22,785 nucleotides of DNA from JAJXZP01 sp035505775 (GCA_035505775.1 DATJQN010000204.1:1-22785), one strand, 5' to 3'; numbered from the stretch's first letter, positions 1 through 7,949 are shown. Numbers and translations are program-made. The notes: a model not told the origin generated them from the sequence alone.

Positions 1-293
1 AGGAGCCAGCCGTATTGACGCCAGATGCTGCCGAATATCACGAGGTCAAAGCCGCCTTCCCTGACACGTTCCAGGATACGGAAACGGTTGACGGGCAGAT
101 CCTCCAAAAGACCGGAGTAGAGCGTGAAGCCCCGTCCCCGAACTTGGGAGATGACTGTTTCCTGGCAGCCGCGGTACAGAATCTCGCATTTGGGGAAATC
201 GACTACCTCATCGCCAAAGAGCATTTTCAGACCGTGGAGAAGGGAGTCCGGCAGGTAGTCCTCCGAAGGGCTTGTAAGGAAGAGAATTCTCAT
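1..293 (-). CDS. Protein of unknown function, 3' part cut by window edge
   Basis: This reading frame begins with ATG at 293-291 and stays open to position 1, giving 97 visible residues. It starts MRILFLTSPSEDYL, followed by a hydrophobic strand and a stretch with FDLVIFGSIW. The alternation of short beta strands and helices looks like the N-terminal Rossmann-type half of a GT-B glycosyltransferase or CgeB-like protein, but no catalytic motif is visible in this part, so that is only an impression. The start codon overlaps the stop of the upstream minus-strand gene as ATGA (290-293), which implies translational coupling and a shared transcript. Codon use matches a normal coding frame. Function unknown. 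Confidence 0.65.
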   Translation of the reverse strand, partial: MRILFLTSPSEDYLPDSLLHGLKMLFGDEVVDFPKCEILYRGCQETVISQVRGRGFTLYSGLLEDLPVNRFRILERVREGGFDLVIFGSIWRQYGWL

Positions 294-748
294 ATCGTTA
301 CCAGTTTCCCCGTATCGATCTCGTTGACGAATATCTGACTGTACCGACCCGAACTCTGGACCGCATTCTGGCCGGGCGAGTAGGTCTCGGTGAAGAAGAA
401 CATGACATCGTTCATGTCCGCGAGGGACTCGCAGTTGGTCCAGCGGTAGTAGATCTGGTTCTGCCATTTGACGAGTATCGAGAGCCTGAAGGGGTCCTTC
501 TCCAGGCTCGCGTCGCAGCGCTCGCGCAGCATGGCCCGGATGCCGCCGTACCACGAGCGCTGGAGGCAGAACAGGTTGAGCTTGCCCTTCTCATCCATGT
601 AGTACAGCTCGGCGATGCCGCCGATGGCGGGGGCTTTCTTCACGATTTCGTATTTGTCCGCCTTGGCGATCGGCGACCAGTGCACGGTGTAGAAGACGCT
701 GTCGCCACGGTGTCCCGGACGGACGTCGCGGCGGATGACATAATCCAT
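290..748 (-). CDS. Hypothetical protein, 152 aa
   Basis: I do not recognise this protein. I start it at the ATG 748-746 (MDYVIRRDVRPG) because the longer frame upstream would run across the pyrG promoter and into pyrG itself. The product is 152 aa and soluble, with no signal peptide or membrane segment. It is rich in aromatic residues (YYMDEKGK, SWYGGIRAM, QIYYRWTNCE, MFFFTETYS), which suggests a compact beta-rich fold. It is transcribed divergently from pyrG across 121 bp and overlaps the next minus-strand gene by four bases, so the two probably form an operon. A TATCCT hexamer lies six bases before the ATG on the minus strand and no Shine-Dalgarno sequence is apparent. Confidence 0.65.
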   Translation of the reverse strand: MDYVIRRDVRPGHRGDSVFYTVHWSPIAKADKYEIVKKAPAIGGIAELYYMDEKGKLNLFCLQRSWYGGIRAMLRERCDASLEKDPFRLSILVKWQNQIYYRWTNCESLADMNDVMFFFTETYSPGQNAVQSSGRYSQIFVNEIDTGKLVTI

Positions 749-832
749 GCGTTCAGGATAGCACGGCGGGTCCGCGGTCGATAAGTGCGGAACGAAACCG
801 CGGCGGCCTCGCCAGACCCCCTCCGCTCGCGA

Positions 833-861
833 TTGACAGCCTGAGCCCCTTTTTGGATACT
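833..861 (+). promoter_or_regulatory. Sigma70-type promoter of pyrG-lptCAB
   Basis: A perfect TTGACA at 833-838 is followed after exactly 17 bases by GATACT at 856-861 (five of six to TATAAT). Transcription would begin at about 867-870, and the pyrG ATG is at 870, so the mRNA would be leaderless or nearly so. No Shine-Dalgarno sequence precedes the ATG. Confidence 0.7.
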
Positions 862-869
862 GAAGTCCC

Positions 870-2507
870 ATGAAGAAGCTTATCTTCGTGACGGGCGGCG
901 TCTGCTCCTCCCTGGGTAAGGGAGTGGCGGCCTCCTCGATCGGCGCTCTCATGGAGGCGCGCGGGCTCACCGTGCGCATGGTCAAGATCGATCCCTACCT
1001 GAACGTGGATGCCGGGACCATGAGTCCCTACCAGCACGGCGAGGTCTACGTCACCGACGACGGCGCGGAAACGGACCTCGACCTCGGCAACTACGGTCGC
1101 TACACCAACTCCCCGCTATCCAAGGTCAACTCGATCACGACGGGGCAGGTGTACCAGGCGGTCATCAGCAAGGAACGGGAGGGGCGCTACCTCGGGCGCA
1201 CCGTCCAGGTCATCCCCCACATCACCGACGAGATCAAGAGCCGCATCCTCGCCCCCGGCAAAGAGGACGACGTCGACATCACGATCATCGAGATCGGGGG
1301 CACGGTCGGCGACATGGAGTCCATTCCCTTCCTCGAGGCGGCCCGCCAGCTCATTCACGAGATGGGCAAGCAGAACGCGGTCTCGGTCCACGTGACCCTG
1401 ATCCCTGCGGTCTCGGGCGGCGAGCTCAAGACCAAACCCACCCAGCACGCGGTCAAGGAGCTCCAGGAGGTCGGCATCCAGCCCGACGCTCTCGTGCTCC
1501 GCGGTCGGGAGCCCATCGAAGAGGGCATGCGCCGCAAGATCGCCGGTTTCACGAATGTCGAGTTCGAGGGGGTCATCTCGGCCCACGATGTCAAGACGAC
1601 GATCTACGAGATCCCCCTGCTCTTCCACCAGCAGGGGCTCGACACCTTCCTTCTCAAGAAGATGAATGTCGAGAGCCGCCATGCCGACCTCCGCGCCTGG
1701 CAGGAAGTCGTGCGCAAGTTCGCCGAGCCCCGGCGTCACGTGCGCATCGGGGTGGTGGGCAAGTACATGGAGCTCCACGACGCCTACAAATCCGTGTGGG
1801 AGGCGCTCTACCACGGCGGTATAGCCAACGAGGCCTCCGTGGAGATCGTGAAGATCGACTCGGGGCGGCTCGAAGCTGACAACGCGGACATGGCACAGAT
1901 CTTCGCCGAGGTCGACGGTATCCTCGTTCCCGGCGGCTACGGCCAGCGCGGGTCGGGGGGCATGGTCAAGGCGGCGCGCTACGCGCGCGAGCACGGGGTG
2001 CCCTACTTTGGCATCTGCCTCGGCCTGCAGATCATGGTGATCGAGTGGGCCCGCGACGTGCTCGAGTGGGAGGACGCGGATTCGACCGAGTTCAATCCCG
2101 ACTCCTCGCACTGCGTTGTCAGTCTCCTCGAGGATCAGATCGACGTGAAGAACTACGGCGGCACCCAGCGCCTCGGCAAGAGCGAGTCCGTGCTCAAGGC
2201 CGGGACCAAGATCCACTCCATTTACGGGGCAGATTCGGTCTGGGAGCGGCACCGGCACCGCTACGAGGTGTCCAACGCCTACCGCGCCGACCTCGAGCGG
2301 ACGGGCCTCAGCATTTCTGCGCTGACCCCCGACGGCAGCCTCGTGGAGGCGATCGAGTGGCCGAAGCACCCCTGGGGCGTCGGCGTGCAGTGTCATCCCG
2401 AGTTCAAGTCCCGCCCGGTGAGCCCAGCGCCTCTGTTCAGCAGTTTCATCGGCGCATGCGTCGAGCGGGTGACCGCCGCGGCGCGAGCGGCGAATGCCGC
2501 GCGCTGA
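870..2507 (+). CDS. pyrG: CTP synthase (glutamine-hydrolysing)
   Basis: This is a full-length 545-aa CTP synthase, which makes CTP from UTP, ATP and glutamine in the cytoplasm. The N-terminal amidoligase domain (about 1-265) opens with the P-loop-like FVTGGVCSSLGKG and contains KIDPYLNVDAGTMSP and EIGGTVGDMES. The C-terminal class I glutamine amidotransferase domain (about 290-540) carries the nucleophile Cys383 in GICLGLQ and the His509/Glu511 pair in VQCHPEF. Length is typical of the family. It is the first gene of a plus-strand operon, and its last 14 bases overlap lptC. CTP is needed for CMP-sugar and CDP-lipid synthesis, which may explain its linkage to envelope genes, though that is inference. 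The ATG start fits both the family N-terminus and the promoter just upstream. Confidence 0.97.
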   Translation: MKKLIFVTGGVCSSLGKGVAASSIGALMEARGLTVRMVKIDPYLNVDAGTMSPYQHGEVYVTDDGAETDLDLGNYGRYTNSPLSKVNSITTGQVYQAVISKEREGRYLGRTVQVIPHITDEIKSRILAPGKEDDVDITIIEIGGTVGDMESIPFLEAARQLIHEMGKQNAVSVHVTLIPAVSGGELKTKPTQHAVKELQEVGIQPDALVLRGREPIEEGMRRKIAGFTNVEFEGVISAHDVKTTIYEIPLLFHQQGLDTFLLKKMNVESRHADLRAWQEVVRKFAEPRRHVRIGVVGKYMELHDAYKSVWEALYHGGIANEASVEIVKIDSGRLEADNADMAQIFAEVDGILVPGGYGQRGSGGMVKAARYAREHGVPYFGICLGLQIMVIEWARDVLEWEDADSTEFNPDSSHCVVSLLEDQIDVKNYGGTQRLGKSESVLKAGTKIHSIYGADSVWERHRHRYEVSNAYRADLERTGLSISALTPDGSLVEAIEWPKHPWGVGVQCHPEFKSRPVSPAPLFSSFIGACVERVTAAARAANAAR

Positions 2508-3096
2508 GCCGCGCCGGGCTGCGGCGCTCGTCGTGGGGGCCGTACTGCTCCTCCTGGGCGCGGCGACCGTGGTCTCCTGCCACTTCACCTACGGCGCGGG
2601 CGCCGCGGCGGCCGGCGCCGCAGCAGCGCCGACTGCCGTCTTCGTCAACTACCAGCACAATGTGGTCACGCGCGGAGCGCTCTCCTTCCATCTTTCCGCC
2701 GAGCGGGCCGAGGTCTACGACGCGGACAAGAAGACAGTCCTGCATGCCGTGAGCTTCGCGCAGTATGACCCGGACACGGGAGAGCTCGTCGCGAGCGGAC
2801 GGGCCGACGAGGCGGTGTACTATTCCGAGAACGAGGATGCGGAGTTCTCCGGGGATGTCCGCCTCGAGTCCAAGCGGCAGGATGCCGTACTCGTCGGAGA
2901 GTACCTGCGCTGGGACGGCACGGCGAAGAAGCTTTCGGGCAGGCTCGAGCGGACGGTCACCATCAGCCGCAGCGACGGCTCCTTCGTGACAGGGGCCGGC
3001 TTCGAGGCAGACGCCCTGCGCCGCTCCTTCTCCTTCAAGGACAGTGTCGAGGGTACGCTCACCGCCCGGGACGAGGCCGCGGGGGCCGCCAAGTGA
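2494..3096 (+). CDS. lptC: LptC-like LPS/glycolipid transport protein, putative lipoprotein
   Basis: This 200-aa protein has an N-terminal hydrophobic segment (about 10-28) and a downstream beta-rich domain. The domain contains features of the LptC/OstA-like jellyroll (LSFHLSAERAEVYD, DEAVYYSENEDAEFSGDV). LptC normally anchors the periplasmic bridge to the inner-membrane LptBFG complex. Here the hydrophobic segment ends in VVSC with Cys29, a good lipobox, so the protein may be lipid-anchored rather than held by a transmembrane helix. An alanine-rich linker (about 33-45) follows. The ATG at 2494 lies inside the end of pyrG (14-nt overlap), and the stop overlaps the GTG start of lptA. The family call rests on domain style plus position before lptA-lptB. 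Sequence divergence leaves some doubt. Confidence 0.75.
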   Translation: MPRAEPRRAAALVVGAVLLLLGAATVVSCHFTYGAGAAAAGAAAAPTAVFVNYQHNVVTRGALSFHLSAERAEVYDADKKTVLHAVSFAQYDPDTGELVASGRADEAVYYSENEDAEFSGDVRLESKRQDAVLVGEYLRWDGTAKKLSGRLERTVTISRSDGSFVTGAGFEADALRRSFSFKDSVEGTLTARDEAAGAAK

Positions 3097-3797
3097 GGGT
3101 CTCGCGCCTTGTGTCCCTCTGCGCGCTCGCCACGGCCTGTCTCTGTTCAGCGGCGGCGGCGGACAGCGTCGGCTTCAGCGCCGACAGCGTGCAGAGCGTC
3201 CTGGCCAAGGGCAGGGAGCACACGGTCCTCTCCGGACATGTCCTCGTGAAGACAGGGAACATTTCCATTTCGGCGGACCGGATCGAGCTCTTCGGCAGCG
3301 ACTTCCAGTTCATGCAGTGCTCGGGCTCCGTCGTGGTCAGGGACCCCGATGAGGGCATCACGGTACAGTCGCCCAGCCTGTACTACGACCGCGTCAAGAA
3401 ACTCAGCAGGGCCGAGGGGCCCTCCTCGCTCGAAGACGCGAAGAACAAGCTCGTGCTCAAGGCCGAGTTCATCGAGAATGACGGTATAAACGAGGTCATG
3501 GTTGCGCAGGTGGCGGTCCGCATCCTGAAGGAGGATCTGGCCTGCCGCGCGGAATACGCCGTGTACCGGCGCGTCGACAAGCAGCTCGAGCTGACGGGGG
3601 CGCCCTCGGCCACGAAAAAGGGTGACGAGTACCACGCCACCCGGATTGTCGTGAATACCGACAGTGAGGAGATCAGCCTGGAGGGCGAGGTGGGCGGAGT
3701 CGTGGCCTCGGGCTCCGCTTCGAGCCCGAGCCCGAGCTCGACCTCGAGTCCGCCTCCCGCACCGGTCGCGGCTCCCGCGCAGGGACAGGCCAAGTGA
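3093..3797 (+). CDS. lptA: LptA/OstA-like periplasmic LPS-transport protein
   Basis: This 234-aa protein starts at GTG 3093, overlapping the lptC stop as GTGA. Residues 1-23 form a signal peptide with an AAAADS cleavage region. The mature part has the OstA/LptA repeat pattern of a beta-jellyroll: VLSGHVLVKTGNISISADRI, then VQSPSLYYD, then a second strand set around LVLKAEFIE. LptA bridges the inner-membrane LptC to the outer-membrane LptD and carries amphipathic glycolipid. The last ~30 residues (from about 205) are a Ser/Pro/Ala-rich low-complexity tail outside the family domain. The stop overlaps the GTG of lptB, so pyrG, lptC, lptA and lptB are coupled. Whether the organism makes true LPS cannot be judged here, since some spirochaetes keep lpt genes without LPS. 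Confidence 0.85.
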   Translation: MRVSRLVSLCALATACLCSAAAADSVGFSADSVQSVLAKGREHTVLSGHVLVKTGNISISADRIELFGSDFQFMQCSGSVVVRDPDEGITVQSPSLYYDRVKKLSRAEGPSSLEDAKNKLVLKAEFIENDGINEVMVAQVAVRILKEDLACRAEYAVYRRVDKQLELTGAPSATKKGDEYHATRIVVNTDSEEISLEGEVGGVVASGSASSPSPSSTSSPPPAPVAAPAQGQAK

Positions 3798-4537
3798 ACG
3801 GAAGCCCCGAATCCCATGCCCTCGAGGTGAGGGGGCTGCGCAAGCTCTACGGGAAGAAGATCGCCGTCGCCTCCGTGGACTTTTCCATGGCCACCGGCGA
3901 GGTGGTCGGCCTCCTGGGGCCCAACGGGGCGGGCAAGACCACGGTTTTCTACATGATCGTCGGCTTTATCAGGCCCACCCAGGGCCGGGTCGGGCTCGAC
4001 CACCACGACATCACCGAACTGCCCATGTACCGCCGGGCACGCCTGGGCATCGCCTACCTGCCGCAGGAGCCCTCGGTGTTCCGCAAGCTCTCGGTGGAGG
4101 ACAATGTCCGCGCGGTGCTCGAGACCCGTGCCGACATCGACGAGGCCCGGAAACGGGAGCTCCTGGAGGAGCTCCTCGTGGAGTTCGGCATCGAGGGAAT
4201 CCGGCGGCAGAAGGCCTTCACGCTCTCGGGTGGCGAGCGCCGGCGCACGGAGATCGCCCGGGCCCTGGCCCTCGATCCGAAATTCCTCCTCCTGGACGAA
4301 CCCTTCGCCGGCATCGATCCTATAGCCGTGCATGAGATCAAGAACATCGTGCGTCGCCTCTCCGAGGCCGGCATCGGCGTCCTGATCACGGACCACAATG
4401 TCCGCGACACACTGGAAATAACTCACCGCGCCCATGTGATCAATCTCGGCAGCATCGTCGTCTCGGGAGACCGGGAGACGGTGCTGGCCTCCGAGTTGGC
4501 GCGCAGGATCTATCTGGGGGAGGAATTCAGGATGTGA
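3794..4537 (+). CDS. lptB: LptB, ATPase of the LPS export ABC transporter
   Basis: This 247-aa ABC ATPase powers extraction of LPS-like glycolipid from the inner membrane together with LptF/LptG, which are not in this window. Visible motifs are Walker A GPNGAGKTT (42-50), the Q-loop in YLPQEPSVFRKL (Q91), signature LSGGE (144-148), Walker B LLLDEP with E169, and switch His201 in ITDHNVRDTL. FRKLSVEDN and TDHNVRDTL are typical of LptB rather than of general ABC proteins. The GTG start overlaps the lptA stop (GTGA). The gene closes the pyrG operon; about 200 bases of non-coding sequence follow, with two candidate promoters. Confidence 0.95.
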   Translation: MNGSPESHALEVRGLRKLYGKKIAVASVDFSMATGEVVGLLGPNGAGKTTVFYMIVGFIRPTQGRVGLDHHDITELPMYRRARLGIAYLPQEPSVFRKLSVEDNVRAVLETRADIDEARKRELLEELLVEFGIEGIRRQKAFTLSGGERRRTEIARALALDPKFLLLDEPFAGIDPIAVHEIKNIVRRLSEAGIGVLITDHNVRDTLEITHRAHVINLGSIVVSGDRETVLASELARRIYLGEEFRM

Positions 4538-4553
4538 GACGCCGGTCCGTCGA

Positions 4554-4583
4554 TTGACGAAATCCGTGCCACATGGATATAGT
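4554..4583 (+). promoter_or_regulatory. Candidate sigma70 promoter between lptB and tatD (distal)
   Basis: TTGACG at 4554-4559 is followed after 18 bases by TATAGT at 4578-4583, five of six matches in each box. It would start a transcript near 4590, about 150 bases before the tatD ATG. No open frame of convincing character lies in that leader. Confidence 0.45.
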
Positions 4584-4657
4584 AAATCAGGTAATCGTAC
4601 CGGATTGGAGTCCGGCTCTCCCCCATCGCCTCGCCATGGCCGATTCTGCGCATCGTG

Positions 4658-4686
4658 TTGACGGCGCAAATCGGGCATGGTACATT
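4658..4686 (+). promoter_or_regulatory. Candidate sigma70 promoter of tatD (proximal)
   Basis: TTGACG at 4658-4663 is followed after 17 bases by TACATT at 4681-4686. Transcription would begin near 4693 and leave a leader of about 48 nt before the ATG at 4741. This supports tatD as the head of a new unit and argues against the longer frame starting at 4573. Confidence 0.5.
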
Positions 4687-4740
4687 CATACCTGCCCCGT
4701 TTGGGAAACCACATCATCACCAACGTCCTACGGAAGACAG

Positions 4741-5532
4741 ATGCAGTATTTCGACACTCACGCCCACATCGGGCTCATTTTTGATGACCCGATCGAACAG
4801 CTTTTAGTTTGCCAGCAAGCCAAGCAGGCTGGCGTCACCAAGATTGTCAGTATCTGCAACAGTCTCATGGATTTTCGCCAGGTATACGACAATCTCAAGA
4901 CCCTCGAGCATGTGTACCATGCGGTCGGCGTCTCCCCTTCCGAGGTCCAGAACCCCGGGAAGGACTGGCGGCGCACGATCGAGGACTCCGCCAAGCTGCC
5001 CCGCGTCATAGCGCTCGGCGAGATCGGACTGGACTACTACCACAAGTTCGGGGACCGCAAGAGCCAGATCGAGCTGTTCATCGACCAGCTCGAGCTCGCG
5101 AGCCGGCTCGATCTCCCGGTCATCGTTCACAACCGCGAGGCCGGGAAGGACGTCATCGACATACTCCGGGACCGGATGCCCCCCGCCGGAGCCGTCCTGC
5201 ACTGCTATTCCGAGGACGCCGAATACGCGAAGAGGGCCCTCCAGCTCGAGCTCGACATCTACTTCTCCTTCGCCGGCAACCTCACGTATCGGAATGCACG
5301 CAATCTCCACGACACTGTCCGCGTCCTCCCCCTGGAGCGGATCCTCATCGAGAGCGAGGCGCCCTTCATGGTGCCCGCGGACTACCGCGGCAAGCGCAAC
5401 AAGCCGGAATATCTGCCCTCGACGGCGCTCTTCCTCGCGGATCTCCTCGAGATGGACGGCGATGAGGTGGGCCGGGCGGTCTATGAGAATGCCTGTCGCT
5501 TCTTCCGGCTGCCCGTGCCGGTCTGGACCTAG
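4741..5532 (+). CDS. TatD-family metal-dependent hydrolase (DNase-like)
   Basis: This 263-aa TIM-barrel hydrolase belongs to the TatD family of metal-dependent 3'-5' exonucleases/deoxyribonucleases. Metal-site signatures are FDTHAH (H7, H9), GEIGLDYY (E94), PVIVHNRE (H130) and LHCYS (H154). The usual ETDAP near the C-terminus is ESEAP here, so the expected aspartate is Glu206. The common GVHP motif reads GVSP (65-66), losing its histidine. The substrate may therefore differ from that of classical TatD. I chose ATG 4741 because the THAH motif normally lies within the first ten residues and the resulting length matches the family. The gene is followed after 87 bases by dus. Confidence 0.88.
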   Translation: MQYFDTHAHIGLIFDDPIEQLLVCQQAKQAGVTKIVSICNSLMDFRQVYDNLKTLEHVYHAVGVSPSEVQNPGKDWRRTIEDSAKLPRVIALGEIGLDYYHKFGDRKSQIELFIDQLELASRLDLPVIVHNREAGKDVIDILRDRMPPAGAVLHCYSEDAEYAKRALQLELDIYFSFAGNLTYRNARNLHDTVRVLPLERILIESEAPFMVPADYRGKRNKPEYLPSTALFLADLLEMDGDEVGRAVYENACRFFRLPVPVWT

Positions 5533-5619
5533 CGTGCCGGGGCCGCGGTCCGGAGATTGTCCGGAGCGCGGCTCCTCAAAACTCGCTCTGAAGGCCGACG
5601 CCCGACCCGCCCACGACGC

Positions 5620-6708
5620 ATGAACGATCCCACACCGCTTTTCCGCGGACTCCGTATCGGAGCCCTCGAGCTGCCCGGTAACCTCTTTCTTGCGCCGGTG
5701 GCCGGCTATTCCGATGCTGCTTTCCGCTCGGTCTGCATCGATCAGGGTGCCGAGCTCTGCTACACCGAGATGGTGAGCTCGGAGGCGCTCACGCGCGACC
5801 ATCCCAAGACCAAGGAACTGCTTGGCCGGGCGGAAAACGAGACACGCCTCGCCGTGCAGCTCTTCGGGGCAAAGCCGGAGGTGCTCGCCGACGCGGCCGT
5901 CAGGCTTCTGGCCTGGGAGCCCTCGCTCATCGATCTCAACTGCGGCTGCCCCGTGCCCAAGATCATCCGCAGCGGCGCCGGCTCCGCGCTGATGCGCGAC
6001 AGCGGACGTATCGGGGCCATCGTGCGCGCCATGAGGGAGGCACTCGATGCCGCAGGGAGATCGGAGCTGCCGGTGACCGTGAAAATCCGCTCCGGCTGGG
6101 ATGCTGCGACCATCAGCTTTCGCGAGGCGGCGGATGCGGCTGTCGAAGCGGGGGCCGCGGCCGTCACGCTCCATGCGCGGACGAAGGCCCAGGGCTACGG
6201 AGGCCATGCGGACTGGTCCCAGATCCGGGAACTCAGTGAGGCTCTGCCCGTCCCCGTGTTCGGTTCCGGCGATGTCTTCTCGGCCCGGGATGTCCAGCGG
6301 ATGCTCCGGGAAACGGGCTGCGCCGGCGTGATGATAGCCCGCGGCGCCATGGGCAATCCCTTCATCTTTCGTGAGACGCGGGACCTGCTCGCGGGGCGGG
6401 AGCCCCGGCGCCCGGGCATCGAGGAGCGGGCCGCCGTCGCCCGCCGCCACCTGGAGCTCTCCTGCCGCTTTCTCGGCGAGCGGACAGCCTGCCTCGAGTT
6501 CAGAAAGCAGTTCTGCAGCTACAGTAGGGGTACGAGATCCGGGGCCGAGCTCCGGGCCGAGGCGGTGCGCTGCTCAACCTTCGCGGAGTTCTCGGCCATG
6601 CTCGACCGCTGGGTTGCGCTCGATCAAGGTATGGAGCCCGGCCATGGGGTGGAGCCCGACCGCAGGTCCGGGGGCGAGGATCAGGGCGAGGCTGTCTTCC
6701 TCCGGTAG
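5620..6708 (+). CDS. tRNA-dihydrouridine synthase (Dus family)
   Basis: This 362-aa flavoenzyme reduces specific uridines of tRNA to dihydrouridine using NAD(P)H. It shows the Dus barrel: LFLAPVAGYSDAAFR (FMN site), LNCGCPVPKI with the catalytic Cys110, TVKIRSGW, LHARTKAQGYGG, and ARGAMGNPFIF, followed by the helical C-terminal tRNA-binding domain. It resembles the DusB-like bacterial group, but I would not fix the subtype. ATG 5620 is chosen because the longer frame adds a non-conserved Arg-rich leader. The C-terminus (EPGHGVEPDRRSGGEDQ) is unconserved, and its last 28 bases overlap the 3' end of the convergent lipoprotein gene. Confidence 0.92.
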   Translation: MNDPTPLFRGLRIGALELPGNLFLAPVAGYSDAAFRSVCIDQGAELCYTEMVSSEALTRDHPKTKELLGRAENETRLAVQLFGAKPEVLADAAVRLLAWEPSLIDLNCGCPVPKIIRSGAGSALMRDSGRIGAIVRAMREALDAAGRSELPVTVKIRSGWDAATISFREAADAAVEAGAAAVTLHARTKAQGYGGHADWSQIRELSEALPVPVFGSGDVFSARDVQRMLRETGCAGVMIARGAMGNPFIFRETRDLLAGREPRRPGIEERAAVARRHLELSCRFLGERTACLEFRKQFCSYSRGTRSGAELRAEAVRCSTFAEFSAMLDRWVALDQGMEPGHGVEPDRRSGGEDQGEAVFLR

Positions 6709-7949
6709 TCCGCGATCCTGGTGGCCAGGTCCTGGCCGAGATCGACAGGTGGAGAAGTCTTCGGTTTGGAGGTCACGGCCACGAGCCAGGGCGAGAGCAC
6801 GCTCTGCTCGAGCTCGGGCCAGTCGCTGGGCAGGACCGTGGCGGGCGCCATGGCTCCGGCCGGCGGGAGATGACCCACCAGCGCGGGGTAGAAGAGGGGA
6901 AAGACCTTCTCGTTCACCGCGCGTATCGAGGAAAAGCCGCCGGCTATGCCGAAGGAACTCTCGAGCGCCCGCGCCCTCCTGCCGCTGACGAGGATGGCGC
7001 GCTGCGCATCCTCGGTGAAGAACCACTTCATGAAGGCCTCGGCGGCCTGCTTCCCGCGGCCCGAACGGAGGAGTGCGGCGTAGACGATATCTTCCGAGAC
7101 CGGGACCTGGCCCGAGCGGGCGAACCAGCGGTAGTCGAGGCCCGATCGCTTCTCCTCGGGGATGAGGAAGAAGCTCGCCGAATCGATATAGGCGAAGAGG
7201 GTGCGTCCCGAGCTGACATACTGATAGGCGGGCGTGTACAGATACTTGAACTGGAAGTCATCCTCGAAGGTGGCCGAGCCGTTGACCGAGGCCGTCCAGT
7301 CGCGGATGGCGTCGACCGCGGAACGCAGGCCCGGTTCGCTCCAGGCGAGGGGCTTGCCCTCGCGGAAGGCCGCGCCCGCCGCATTCACCGCAAGGGTGAG
7401 GAAGTCGCCGTCCCAGCGCGGGGAGAAGCCCATGCGTACGAAGCTCGCGCCTTCCTTCTGGTTGTATGCGGCAGCGGGCTGGGCGAGGTCGTCGAGACCG
7501 AGGATGAAGTCGTTCCTGATACCCTGGGTGCCCTTGGGGAAGATGATCGCGGGGAGGTTGAACGAAACCGGCAGCAGCAGCTGACGTCCCTCGATGCTGC
7601 CCATCGCAAGGAGTTCCGGATAGAAGGCGGCCTGATTGACGAGAAGCTCCCCGAACAGATAATCGAGGGAGAGGAAGCGGTCGCGAACGGCCTGGCTCTT
7701 GAGGTATCGGCCTATGGCCAGGGCCGGCGGCTCCTTGGCCTGCCGGAGCGCCGAGGCGAGGTCGGCCTGCCACCGCACTTCCACCAGATAGCGGCTCTGC
7801 GAGGCGTTGAAGAGTTCGGCGCAGAGGGCGATCTCGGGTACGTCGGTCCATATTTCCGCGGGGCCGGAATCGGCGAGCGAGCAGGAGCCGAGCACCAGTG
7901 TGCCGAGGCAGAGGGCCAGGGCCGGCAGCAGTGCCGCTGTTTTGACCAT
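6681..7949 (-). CDS. Family-1 extracellular solute-binding lipoprotein, orphan
   Basis: This 422-aa protein has a signal peptide ending in the lipobox LGSC, with Cys at about residue 23, so it is probably a lipid-anchored periplasmic protein. The body resembles the sugar-type extracellular solute-binding family 1: EIALCAELFNASQ near the N-terminus, a hinge-like LPVSFNLPAIIFPKG, and AAEAFMKWFFTEDAQRAIL near the C-terminus. No permease or ATPase gene is adjacent, so the transport partner is elsewhere or the protein has another role. The 3' end overlaps the convergent dus by 28 bases. The start lies 29 bp from the divergent radical SAM gene, so its promoter must sit inside that gene's 5' end. 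Ligand unknown. Confidence 0.82.
   Translation of the reverse strand: MVKTAALLPALALCLGTLVLGSCSLADSGPAEIWTDVPEIALCAELFNASQSRYLVEVRWQADLASALRQAKEPPALAIGRYLKSQAVRDRFLSLDYLFGELLVNQAAFYPELLAMGSIEGRQLLLPVSFNLPAIIFPKGTQGIRNDFILGLDDLAQPAAAYNQKEGASFVRMGFSPRWDGDFLTLAVNAAGAAFREGKPLAWSEPGLRSAVDAIRDWTASVNGSATFEDDFQFKYLYTPAYQYVSSGRTLFAYIDSASFFLIPEEKRSGLDYRWFARSGQVPVSEDIVYAALLRSGRGKQAAEAFMKWFFTEDAQRAILVSGRRARALESSFGIAGGFSSIRAVNEKVFPLFYPALVGHLPPAGAMAPATVLPSDWPELEQSVLSPWLVAVTSKPKTSPPVDLGQDLATRIADYRRKTASP

Noticed and set aside
1116..2588. 490-codon open frame antisense to pyrG
   Set aside because: It mirrors the third-position G+C bias of pyrG, has no start signal or recognisable motif, and pyrG is certain on the other strand.
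3383..4723. 446-codon minus-strand frame across lptA and lptB
   Set aside because: It is an antisense shadow; lptA and lptB carry clear family motifs on the plus strand.
4573..4740. Longer N-terminus for TatD starting at ATG 4573
   Set aside because: The extra 56 residues are not family-like and contain both the proximal promoter and non-coding-looking sequence; the THAH motif fits a start at 4741.
4804..6450. 548-codon minus-strand frame across tatD and dus
   Set aside because: It spans two well-supported plus-strand genes and its product is low-complexity Arg/Gly/Glu-rich.
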